Positions 1 through 10,700 of a stretch of DNA of 64,000 nucleotides are shown here, in pieces. Numbering within the stretch: position 1 is the stretch's first letter; every line of letters begins with the position of its first letter. The notes below the pieces were generated by a model. It ran no database searches. It was given only the letters and a program-made list of their open reading frames with translations, and was not told the DNA's origin. Position numbers and translations under genes: made by a program. The stretch is from NCBI GenBank assembly GCA_947652605.1, contig OX393583.1, positions 6,985,222 to 7,049,221 on the forward strand. The letters run 5' to 3'. Source of the stretch: Elmis aenea. Lineage: Eukaryota > Arthropoda > Insecta > Coleoptera > Elmidae.

Positions 1-315
1 TCCCAGCTCTGGCAAACTGCAATCGCCTCCGACTCCTACGACTTTGAGACGAAACTTTGGACATTCCACCTTTAATCGGTCGAAGAGGACGTCGTCGAAC
101 AGTTCATCAACTCTCGCGTGCATGTTTTTACCCTTCTTATGACGGACGAGGATGTAAATGGCCGATACATCAGGGCACGATCTCAAAAGCTTCTCAATTA
201 ATATTTTACCCAAAAAACCGGTCCCACCAGTTATGAACACGCCGGCACCAGAATAAAATTTCTGGATAGGCGTTAGAACATTCTCGTTGTTGATGTTTTC
301 GATTAGTTCCGTCAT
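1..315 (-). CDS. Fatty acyl-CoA reductase, first coding exon (partial)
   Basis: This is the N-terminal part of a fatty acyl-CoA reductase, a membrane-associated enzyme that reduces fatty acyl-CoA to fatty alcohol with NADPH for waxes, cuticular lipids or pheromones. Read on the minus strand, the first ATG is at 315-313 and about 105 residues run to the window edge without a stop. The segment FITGGTGFLGKILIEKLLR is the Rossmann NAD(P)-binding motif (TGxTGFLG) that opens this family, followed by the expected IYILVRHKKG and a later RLK strand region. A pyrimidine-AG splice acceptor ends at 328, so the ATG exon is preceded by a 5' UTR intron. The rest of the gene lies left of the window, so the paralogue cannot be named. 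Confidence 0.9.
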   Translation of the reverse strand, partial: MTELIENINNENVLTPIQKFYSGAGVFITGGTGFLGKILIEKLLRSCPDVSAIYILVRHKKGKNMHARVDELFDDVLFDRLKVECPKFRLKVVGVGGDCSLPELG

Positions 316-689
316 TTCGACAGGAATCTGAAATTGAAAAAAAAATGTTTATAATCTAAATTTTTGCAATGAAGTCACATCAACAGAATCATCGAATTTC
401 GCATTGCAACGTAGCGATCTCGCTTATTATACGAGCTAGAACATAGGTTAATTAGGCAAAGTTGCTTAATTTAATGTTGATTAATAATATCAAGACAGAC
501 TTTAGATATCTGCAAATGTTTTCATAAAAACGTAAAACATCTGATTTTTTCTTATTTTGTCGCTGTACATTAGTCCAAGAAATTACTTAATATTAATAGT
601 CTCGAAACTCGGGAAAAAGAATCCGAGACTCGAGGCTTAAAAATTATTTTTTTAAACGTATTATATTACTTAAAAAATTAAATTGAACT
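316..689. other. Intergenic/5' intron sequence, nothing recognised
   Basis: AT-rich DNA upstream of the acyl-CoA reductase exon. It probably contains part of that gene's 5' UTR intron. I see no other gene or repeat. Confidence 0.4.
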
Positions 690-1290
690 GGAATAAGGGG
701 TAGTGCCCTTAACTTATTTAAAACTTACTTATCTGATAGACATCAAATTGTTAAAGTAGGTGGTTACTTTAGTCCCTCAAAAATTATCACAGGTGGTGTG
801 CCTCAAGGAACAGTTCCAGGTCCAATATTATTTTTAATTTATATCAATGATCTACTACTATCTAATAACATTCATGGCTCTCTGATAGCATATGCAGATG
901 ACACTGTTCTGTTCCTTGGGGCAAGTACACAGGCTGAAGTTGAGAATATGGCGATGGAAGATCTTAAATTTATTAAACAATGGTTGGATACTAATATTCT
1001 TACTCTTAATTACAGAAAAAGTAATTTTATTACATTTTTTGTATATAAAAACCATCAACCAAATTGGGAGAATGTTAAAATTCATGATATAATCTTGTAA
1101 ATAATTGTGATTGTACTTGTCTAATAACTCGAGTAAACTCTGTCAAATATCTAGGAATTACAATTGATATATTTATGAGGTGGGACATACACACTAATAA
1201 TTATGTACCCGAGTTAGAAAAACACTATACCTGTTCAAAAAATTGAAAACAAATTACCTATTCCTACCTTTATTTATGGAGCTCTAGTCT
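690..1290 (+). pseudogene. Non-LTR retrotransposon reverse transcriptase fragment
   Basis: The translation contains a run of LINE reverse transcriptase motifs: TYLSDRHQIVKVG, GGVPQGTVPGPILFLIYIND, and the catalytic YADDT near 890-905. After a stop near 1100 another frame continues with VKYLGITID and RWD. The fragment starts mid-domain, and has a stop and a frameshift, so it is dead. The motifs fit the Jockey/CR1/L2 group. It may be the same family as the LINE 3' end at 5189-5475. Confidence 0.8.
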
Positions 1291-2213
1291 AGAGTGTACA
1301 GTGTCGGATTTTCTATAAAAAAAATTTAAATTTGGAAAATATTTGAAGGCATGAGAAGCAATATCTCGTTTAAATACTTGTAATTTTGTTTGAAATTCGC
1401 GTAGTGTCGAAATAATAAAATACGTGATTTTATTTAAATAAATGTAATTTGGTGTTATTAATCCATTATTTAAATATTAATATTTTATGTATTCAAGTTT
1501 GAACCAGAAAACTCAAAATATTTTATTCTTTCCGCCTAATTTAATTTTTTTTTGCAAAATGTTACGAACTAAATTTATTTGAAAAAAACACTTTTTTTAC
1601 GTTTTTCTATAAATTTAAATTTTTGTGTAATCGATGTGAATTTTAAAAATTTGTTAATAAACATTAAAGTTTTATATTTTTTAAAAATATTTAAAAATCG
1701 CGTTTTTAAAATATTTTTCACTTGCCACTGACTTCCGGAAAAATCACGACTAATTAAACGATGTAGGTATTTTTTGAAATTGTGCTAATAAAAATTTTTG
1801 TTCCACATTACTTAAAACCCGAAAACTGTCAAAATTTAACAATAATTTGAATTCGCGTTTAAAAAAAAAACGCAAAATATTTTTCAACTCACAATTTATT
1901 GATATCCGGAAAAATCAGGACCAAAAAGACGATATGTCACAGCACAGGACACCAAAGCTCACTTCGCGATTACTGTCACAAACCAAACTGAGTGCAATTA
2001 AGCAACCGCGATGATTTTTGTTCTCCACTGTTTTTTTATCAACTGTTTTTTTCCTATCTATACAACGCGTTAGACCTTCTGGCTCTTTTTTCAACATTTA
2101 AATATTGTATGAAAATATTGCCGTGATATGTAGCTGGATGCAACGCATGATACCATCAACATAATATATTTTAATAATAATTAACTTTTAAATGCGTGTT
2201 ATGTGAAATACAC
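1291..2213. other. AT-rich intergenic DNA with degenerate tandem repeats
   Basis: No gene is supported. There are weak direct repeats of roughly 160-170 bp: a block with a 'tccggaaaaatca' core near 1735 recurs near 1905, each time preceded by a 'cgcgttt...aaaatatttttca' stretch. This may be an old satellite or repeat tail. Confidence 0.35.
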
Positions 2214-2961
2214 CAGCGATTCTTAACCGGGGGGTCGTGAGAGGTTTTTGGAGGGGTCGCGAGGTTAAAAGAATATTATTCGTTTATCTAGTTTCTAGTT
2301 CGTTCCACATTTTCGTTATGTTGCTATGTTTTAGAATTGTTTTTTTTTTTAATATTGTTTTCTCCAAGGAAAGTTGTTTATTTTTTGTCCTATTTGTTTT
2401 CTGAGTACTATTCTCATTCTACACATCTATTATTTTATAACTTCGTTCCCAGCGTAAGCTGCTTTAAAGTTGGTAACGAGTTTTTTTTGTTGATATAATA
2501 TAACCAAATATGTGATTCATTTTTTTAAGTAAAAAATTTTTCTGTCAATTTATAAGATTTGTTTTGTTTCATTTATTATAAAGAGAATAAATAAATAATT
2601 ATTAAATTAAATATTAAAAAAAATAAATAATTGTACATGCTTTTAAATTTGCAAAGACGCGACTGTATTCATTACACCGAAGAACGTAACAGGCCAATTA
2701 CTCCCTGCTGTTTTGCACGGCGGGTTCATCGCCAGGGAAGGTACTTACACGGAAAGGTTTTTAAACAGGGAGTTATTGTCCGGGAGGTTATTAAAGGGGA
2801 GTTAATGTCCAGGAATTAATTGCGCTAGGAGGACCATTGGAAAGATATCTTTGATTTGCCTAAAATAAAACGTAATAATTATTGTTACCACAAACTAGGG
2901 GGCCGCAAAAATATTTTTTGATATTTAGGGGTCGCGACTACTAAGAGGTTAAGAACCACTG
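2214..2961. mobile_element. Non-autonomous hAT-like element (about 750 bp)
   Basis: The left end CAGCGATTCTTAACC faces its near-perfect inverted copy GGTTAAGAACCACTG at 2947-2961. Both are followed internally by a GGGGTCGCGA-type subterminal block. This CAGNGGTTCTTAACC style of terminus is typical of hAT-superfamily elements. No transposase frame is visible inside. The flanking 8 bp (aaatacac and atatattt) do not form a clear target duplication. Confidence 0.65.
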
Positions 2962-3349
2962 ATATATTTATAAAAAAAAAACAAATTAATTATAGGTACT
3001 TGGGATTAACTAAGACTAGTTACCTAATTACTGATAAATGTATGTGTAAGCTGTAAACTGTAAACGTGTAAACTAATGTTCATAATATATTCATGGTGCA
3101 TAATGCATGCTGTTTCTTTTCTAAAGTTATTATATTGTATGAAGGTTAAACTGTTTTTTTTTTCATTATGAAAATTCGTTATGTTTATTCAACACTCCAA
3201 TATTTCCATATAATCTTTTGTCGCTGAGCATTTAACAAAAAAAAATGTTTCTTAAAATAAAATAAAGTTTAAAAAAAACCTTGTCCTTGTACGTATCTAT
3301 GTATGTCGCATACATTTTTTATTTTTTTTAAACGCCTCATTTGACTTTC
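2962..3349. other. AT-rich intergenic DNA, nothing recognised
   Basis: No gene, RNA or bounded repeat is visible here, apart from short A/T homopolymers. Confidence 0.4.
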
Positions 3350-3945
3350 TTATGGACGATAACACACTCGTGACGCAAGTAAACGAATTTAAATATCTAG
3401 GAACAAATTGTAATGGGGACGGAATTAGAAACCAAGAGATACGTCACAGAATACAAAAGGCTCGAAACGTTGTTGGTGCAATAAACAGGATACAGTGGGA
3501 AAAAAAGCCAAGTAAAAAAAAAACAAAAAACGAATTGGGCAAACAAGGTTGGAGACAGTTCCAACCTTCCAACTTACCGTATGGTAGGTAGTGAGGTCTG
3601 AACGATGAGGGAAGAAGAAAAACGCAAAATATCGGCAGTAGGAATGGATTACTTACTTACATCGAGAATGAAGAAATTATAAACAGGATGGCAGCAAATG
3701 AAACAGTTATCGATAGAATAGAGAAAAGAAGTTTGAAGCGGTTCGAACATTTGACGAATGAATCATGATGAGCGCAACGAATATTTAAATGGAAACCACC
3801 AGGAATGAGTAAAAGAGGTCGTCCAAGAAAATCTTGGAACGAAGGCGTAAGAAGAGCATTAAGAAATAGAAATATGGACGAAGTCATGGCCCACGACCGA
3901 GAGGCGTGGGTACTGGTATTGGGTATGCAGCGACCTGCTGCATAA
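3350..3945 (+). pseudogene. LINE 3' coding remnant (C-terminal part of RT-type polyprotein)
   Basis: The first part reads NEFKYLGTNCNGDGI followed by EIRHRIQKARNV, the post-catalytic 'FKYLG' region of insect RTE-like retrotransposons. After a frame change the 3' part reads KRGRPRKSWNEGVRRAL and AHDREAW, the usual C-terminal GRPRxxW signature. The piece between is missing or broken, so this is an internally deleted, inactive copy. Confidence 0.75.
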
Positions 3946-4096
3946 TTATTTTATTTTATATTTTATATATGAATTAATCAAAAAATATATGCTTATACAA
4001 TGTATCAAATTAAATATGAAAAAAAAACAAATATTAATGAATATCTAGATTAATTTCAAGACCTTTGTCTCTTTGTCGATAGATTTCTTGTTTATA

Positions 4097-4286
4097 CAGG
4101 GTGTCCCAAATTCGAGTAAATGCATGGGGATCTCGGTTAAATTAGAGCTAGTTATCACTAGAAATATTTTTATAAATGTTCAATTAAAGTTACTACGGTC
4201 CCAATTTGAAATATTTTCTGTGTATTTATATTTTAGTTAACACACCATAAACACTTACTTACGTTAAACATAATACAATGTTTGCA
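4097..4286. mobile_element. Left end of a CAGGGTG-terminus element (truncated)
   Basis: TA-flanked CAGGGTGTCCCAAATTCGAG is followed about 27 bp in by ATGGGGATCTCGGTTAAATT. This matches the subterminal motif of other elements in this window (36883, 45139, 26154). No matching right end is visible before the next repeat begins. Confidence 0.5.
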
Positions 4287-5188
4287 AAATGCGTGGAACC
4301 AGAATTTAAGCAAAGACATTTTGGTAGAACCGAGTGTCGTATTATAAACATACAAAAAAATGGCTTATAGGATTCAGTAATCATCTTATCATACTGGACC
4401 GATAAATAAATGCATAAATAATTTTAAGAAATCTCGATTTAAACGTGAGATTGCTCTTCATTATAAAAAAATGTCAAAAATGCGTAGGCAAAAGATAAAA
4501 CTAAACCTTTCTTGTTCTTTCTTTCAATTGTTTCAAATAACCGCTGTCTACCTTCATAGCCTACTCGAAAATATTACTTTGCCCTAATAATTAACAATAA
4601 AATCGCGATATCTCGGAAAATATCAATTTTAGGTGAAAAACAGCCTGAATGTTTTCGAAAGAGAATTAAATTTTCTATAAGACAGTGTAAAAAAAATAGG
4701 GTGTTGTATTTAAAAAAAATGAGTTATCGATGGTTAAAGTTTCACAAGTTTGACCAAGCGTAAAAAACGCCCTGCATAATATTTTAAAAATGTAGGTGGT
4801 GCAAAGTGTTACATAATCTATTGTCAATCTTATCTCCAAGCGAATTTCTTGAGACTTCTCAAAGTTTTTAAATGTTGAAAATTTTTGAAAATACTGTATT
4901 TTCATGAAAATGCAATTTTCACGAGAACGGTTGACGTTAGACCCATATGACCTTTTACATTTTTTGAATAAAATTATAAGAGGAATCCAAAAATGTAAAA
5001 AAATACAGGGTGTTCCATAAGAAAAAGTATAACTTTGAAATACCACTCTTTTTTGGAGCACCCTATATGTTTAAAAATATTTTTAAAATGTAGCCTTTAT
5101 TGACTTACATAATCTAACAGCGACAGAAATTGGAAAATATAAAGCGTTTCTTCATAAAACTCCGACGCGTCCGTCGTGACTCACCCTG
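4287..5188. mobile_element. Partial copy (spacer plus right arm) of the 1.8-kb inverted-repeat element
   Basis: This tract is collinear with the central spacer and right arm of the element at 13037-14858, and ends with the same GACTCACCCTG terminus next to TA. The left arm is absent. Its open frames are by-products of the repeat, since the same translation recurs at 14336-14731. It is inserted just before, and perhaps within, a LINE 3' end. Confidence 0.7.
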
Positions 5189-5475
5189 TATAACCCAAAA
5201 CTCTGATATTCATAATTATCCGACTAGAAACTGTAAAGACTTTAAATTGCCATTCAGGACCCGAAAGTACACTCAAAATTCTCTATTTTATAAAGGATTG
5301 AAATTTTATAACGATCTAACAAGCGAACTTAAACATGAAACTAATATTGTAAGGTTTAGACGTAAGCTCAGTAGTTTTATTAAGGAAAAGTTTTAATTGT
5401 TATATATTCAAATACGTAAGTTGTGAAATTGTAAACAAAATTAGCAAAATGCTAAATAAATTACATTATTATTAT
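5189..5475 (+). pseudogene. LINE 3' end with (ATT)n tail
   Basis: The open stretch to 5396 contains HNYPTRNCKDFKLPF and LFYKGLKFYNDLTSELK, the conserved C-terminus of CR1/L2/Jockey-like reverse transcriptase proteins (NYxTR...YxGxKxYNxLP). A short AT-rich 3' UTR and an ATTATTATT tail at about 5463-5478 follow, as expected at the 3' end of such an element. It is 5'-truncated. Confidence 0.7.
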
Positions 5476-5698
5476 TATCAAACAGGAATCAATTTACGCC
5501 ATACAGCAAATTTAATTATCTACAAAAAAAAAGATCGGTACATCCTAACCATGATTACAAATTTGTTTACTGCAAATATTAATCAAGTGCTCAGATCAAT
5601 TTAAACGTCAATTTGTTCACAAATGGTTAAACGATTAATCAAAGTCGATATACAGGTTACACTTTTAAATTACTCCACCTCCAATAATCCATTATTAC

Positions 5699-7196
5699 CA
5701 GGGATGGAAAACGTAACGTAACGATACCCGATAACGTTATAATAACGATTCAACTATAGTTTTTTATACAATAACGTAACGATATTTTTATAACGTTATA
5801 TAACGTTATAATAACCGATAACGTTTCATTAAAAGTTATTTTGTATCGTTATTCTCTGAAAATTAAATTTTTATATGGCGATCTTTTTATTTTCAGAAGA
5901 TATAATATTTGGTCTATATTTTAGAAATTAAAATGAAAATAAAATAGCTCAAAGTAATTTTGTACTATTTTTTAAATTTACATTTACAGATCCCAAAAAT
6001 AATTTCAGAGTTACAAATAAAAATTATTTTTACACAGCGTGTGTCTTAAATAATGCGAAAAAAATCGGGAGGTGATTCCTTCTCGAAAATTAAGGGGGGG
6101 TCTTTCCTATATTTTTTTTTCTTTAGGGTCTCCTGTCGTAGTTACACCCCCCTAACGGGGAGCGATAAAATTAGGTTTTTATTTTATCTCTCAAATTTGG
6201 ATAATATGTAAGAGAATGATATTAGGTAAATGTTTTATACTTATTAAAAGGTTTCCCAGTTTTATTTTTAATAATCTCCCACCTTCACAAGGGGCTAAAA
6301 AGTGCGACCCCTGTTGGTTTTTTTATCAGAACTTTTTGGTGGGTTGAAGTCTAGCAATTATTTTTTTTTTGAAAACTTGATTTACTTAGAAGTTTATTAT
6401 TCTTTAACTCTTCTCGTTAAACCTACACTTTTTGAGTAAAAAATTATACGAATGAACATGAACCATCACATATTCCAATATAAAACGATTCATTTTGGTG
6501 GTACCATGGTTTTTTTATGTTCATATTGGGTAGAAGTGACGAGTGTAATTTATTTTGACGTTTACGCGGCGACAACGCTAAAACGCCCGTCAATTCTACC
6601 CAATATGAACATAAACATCATATTCACTCATTTAATTTTTTACTCAAAACTGCAGGATTTACAAGAAAAACTAAAGAATAGAAAAAGGTTGTAAATAAAT
6701 CAAACTCACCAAAAAAAAGTTTAAATTGCAAAATTTCAACTCACCAAAAGGTTCTGAATAAAAATCAACAGGGGTCGCACTTTTGCAGCCCCCTGTGAAG
6801 GTGGGATATGATTAAAAATATTACTATGGGAAACCTTTTAATAAGTATAAAACATCTGCCAAATATCATTCTCCTACATTTATCCAAATTTGAGAAATAA
6901 AATAATAACCTAATTTTACCGATCCCCTTTAGGGGGGTGTTACTCGGAAAGAAGACGTCTAAAAAAAAAAATGTATATAAAAAAAAACCACTTAATTTTC
7001 GATAAGGAATCACCTCCCGATTTTTTTCGCATTATTTAAGAAACAACCTGCATATCATAATTTATGTAACGTTATATAACGTTATATAACATAACAATTC
7101 ATTTTTTTAAGGTTATTTATAACGTTATGTAACGAAAACAAATAATAAATAACGTTATTCAATAACGTAACGATTTAAAACGTTATTCCATCCCTG
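5699..7196. mobile_element. hAT element with AACGTTAT-rich ends and 8-bp target duplication
   Basis: It starts CAGGGATGGAA and ends TTCCATCCCTG. Subterminal regions on both sides are tandem runs of AACGTTA/AACGTA words. The flanks carry a perfect 8-bp direct repeat ATTATTAC (5691-5698 and 7197-7204), diagnostic of hAT transposition. No transposase is readable. The interior is largely occupied by a second inverted-repeat element (6035-7050). Confidence 0.85.
6035..7050. mobile_element. Inverted-repeat element nested in the hAT element
   Basis: Arms of about 330-370 bp face each other (6035-6400 and about 6690-7050). The outermost shared words include AATCGGGAGGTGATTCC and its complement. At the centre is a smaller hairpin: TATGTTCATATTGGGTAGAA near 6517 pairs with its complement near 6595-6614. 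The ends CAGCGTGTGTCTT and AAACAACCTG look like decayed CAGGGTG termini. A partial copy lies at 8571-8660. Confidence 0.65.
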
Positions 7197-7781
7197 ATTA
7201 TTACTGGCATAAAAAATATAATAAGTTATTGTTCTATAATTAAAAAGTTATTTTTAGGGATGGCAATGTTGCTTTAATAATATAACAATATCCTTTGGAT
7301 CTTATCACAATTTTATTATTTTAAGTAGCATTTAAGTTTTAAAAGTATTGATAATAACATTATATTGTATAAGTTAAAGAATAATATCACGAGTGGCATT
7401 TATTTTTAGAATTACGTTAAACTAACTGGAAAATGATAAACTCAAACGATATCTGGTTGAAAAATTAAATTAATTTAAAGTGATTTCTCGCTACAAAAAT
7501 ATTAATTATTTTTTTTGCGTTCTGGGCTTTGCTAAAAGCATGAAAACACTAACGTTTCCATACAGAAACAAATGGAATAATTTTGTATTTTAAAATAAAT
7601 TTGTTGGAAATCCTGATTTCAAAATAATTCAGCGATTTATAGCAACAACACGTCCATTACAAGGTAACACATTGTTAAAACAATGTAGATATGCATCTAA
7701 ATTTTTACGAAAGTGTTTTAATCGCTAGGTATTTTATCTCTGAAGTGGATTTTGCTTAAGTTTATTTAATTCGTCTTAACC

Positions 7782-10700
7782 ATGGACGTCAAAACAGTTG
7801 TTATTTTGTTAAATTGTTTGATTTTCGCGTCGTGTATTAAAACAAAAGCCATCAATGAAGTTTCTGTGGTACATTTAAACGACTTCCACGCCAGGTAAGC
7901 TTTGTTTAAAAAAATATTAGCTGCTTTATTTATTAGCATAGCACGTTCCATTTGAACGCATTTTATTACAACGAGAATTAACTGAAATCAAGCACATTAA
8001 AGCATTGTCAAAAATTATGCTTTACTACATTGACAATAGATAATAATTAATATTTATTTTAAATATTGTAATTCATGCAGATGTTTACTGTTGTCATGCG
8101 ACGACCAGTGATGCAGTCAGGCAAACCATTGATTCGCAACTGTATGTTATCTTTTTTTTTTAAAATTAAAACGTTTTGCTTTACATTACATTTTATTTTA
8201 AACTTATGCGATTTTGGATGTACGTGGGTTAATTGAAATTTCAAACTTTGCAAAGTTTTTAAATATTGAAAATGTTGAAAGGTACTGTATTTTCATGAAA
8301 ATGCAATTTTTACGAAAACGGTTGACTTTAGACCCATACAACCTTATACATTTTTTTAAGTAAATTTAAAGAGGAATCCAAAAATGTAAAAATATACAGG
8401 GTGTTCCATAAGAAAAAGTATAACTTTGATATGCCACTCTTTTTGAAGCACTCTGTAAGTTTGAAAATATTTTTAAAATGTAGCCCTTATCGACTTACAT
8501 AATCTAACGGCGAGGAATATATGCCGTTACGCCACAAAACTCCGTGGCGTCCGTCGTTACTCACCCTGTATATTGCGAAAAACTTTGGGAGGTAATTCCG
8601 TATCGAAAATTAAGTGGAGCTTTTATGTAAATTTTGTTTCTTAGACGTCTCCTTTCGAAGTGTAAGTTTCCTTCATTTGAGAACATTAAACCATAAATAT
8701 CCTTTTTTTTAGTTTAAGCATATGGCTATAAACACAATTTTCATGGATCGTATTATTTTCATGTTCTTTATTTGCAGAATATGCTTCCAGTCTTTCATTC
8801 CATCATTTACAAACGAACATTCGTTCTTATTTATGCCAAGCACACGGAACAATATAGAGATTTTTTTTCCAAACAATATGATAACCATCGTCTATTTATA
8901 TTATCATCGCTGTAAAATATAACATTTGGCTTAAATGGCAAATAAGTTGGCACTAGTTGGCTGATAAGGATGTTTGTTAAAAAAATCCTCAAAATTTTGA
9001 CTTGTTGGTGTTGTGAAATAACTAGCTGATAAGCATTCAAAATTTTTGTTACTTGATAAGTTAGACTTGAACATGAAGACTTTGCTTCGATAATCGACGT
9101 TTCAATTTTGTCTGTTTCAACGGGGCAGATTATATTGTCTTCGTTTGTCGAATTTGATGAATGCGAATCTTGATCAATGTTAGATTTTTCAACATCAGGT
9201 GCACTAACTTTAGAAGTTAAAGAAAACAAATCACTTAACTTGAAACTTTTTTTAGCAGCTTCGTGAAGTACTTTTTGCCTTTTCTCTTTCTCTTTTTGAG
9301 CACATTTTCTTTTTTCCATTTTTCCTTGATTAAAAACTATAACCAGAATAATCTCACAATCTCACAATGAATGTAAAGAATCAGTCTGCATTTATTAAGT
9401 TCAATAATTGTTTATTAATTACTAAAATATTAAAACTAACGTTCTAGTAAGGTATAATATCAATATCACTTGGTGCTCAAAAACACAGCCCGGACGGTGA
9501 AATTTAACGAAAACGTCGGACATGGCAGAGACACAAATCAGAGACGTAGTCAGCTTATAAAGCTTGGGAGGGCCAGGGGTACAAAAATTATGCGAGGTTG
9601 TAAATTATTCTATATTTATTACTAACCGAAATAATAATATTGCATAATTTTTTCTTAAAAATCATAAGTACTGTGGGTCGCGGCCTCAGAGCGACCGGCC
9701 CACCGGGATTCCTCCCGGTGTCCCGCCAGCTCAGTCCGCCACTGGATTCGCGTGTAACTTTAATGAACAGATAGTCATTTAGCAATAAAATCACGCAAAA
9801 CTTACAATTCAATTATTCTAAGCCCTAAGGCTTATACTGGTTCGGCGTCTGCCAATGTCTCTCCATCCTGGTAGTTTTCCTGGTGGTTTATAACGCACCA
9901 TGATTTTCGGAAGTCGGTCTGCCTCCATTCGCTCTAGATACATGCATATTTTAATTTAGAAACATTGAGAAATTTAAAAACCTCAAGCATTTCTTTCATC
10001 CTAGACTGAACGAACCATAAGTTCTTTTTGTTTTCTTTTTCCAGATTTGACGAAACTTCTAGATCGTCCACTTCTTGTAATAATGACAGTGACTGCATCG
10101 GCGGTATATCCAGAACCTACACAGCTGTATATGAACTATTGAATTCACGGCCCAATTCTATATTTCTAAATGCAGGCGACAATTATCAAGGCACGCTGTA
10201 TTACAATTTGTTTAAATGGAACATAACTCAACATTTCCTCAATTTCTTCCCAGCATCTGCTTATGTAAGTGACGTACCTCAAACACTGCTAATCTGATTT
10301 ATAATTATAAAATATACACGAGCTAATTAATCTTTTCGTTTACCCCACTGGTGCCAATAGATTTCGCAATGTTATTGCAGCAATTATTTCAAATAAGATG
10401 GATTTATTTGGAACTGTATGAAATAAACTACGCATGCGGGAAAACGTTTATTCAAAAAACGATCGATCGAGATTTTACTATAGTGAATATACAGTGTGCC
10501 CATTTTTCTAACCTGTTGTATGGGTAACTCCGTTAATATTGGAGATACAGAAACGTTTAAATTAGCAAATTTGTGCAGAATTTAAAGAGAAATCTAATGC
10601 CATTTTTAAATTTGACCTACGTCATCAACTTTTTGAAATATTTTGAAAAAACTGAAAAAGGTCAATTTTTTCAAACTTAAATTATTCCGTAACCATATGA

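Noticed and set aside
4675..5061. Recurring about 130-codon frame (also 13041-13598 and 14336-14731)
   Set aside because: The frame recurs only because the inverted-repeat element recurs. Copies carry stops, and no protein family is recognisable.
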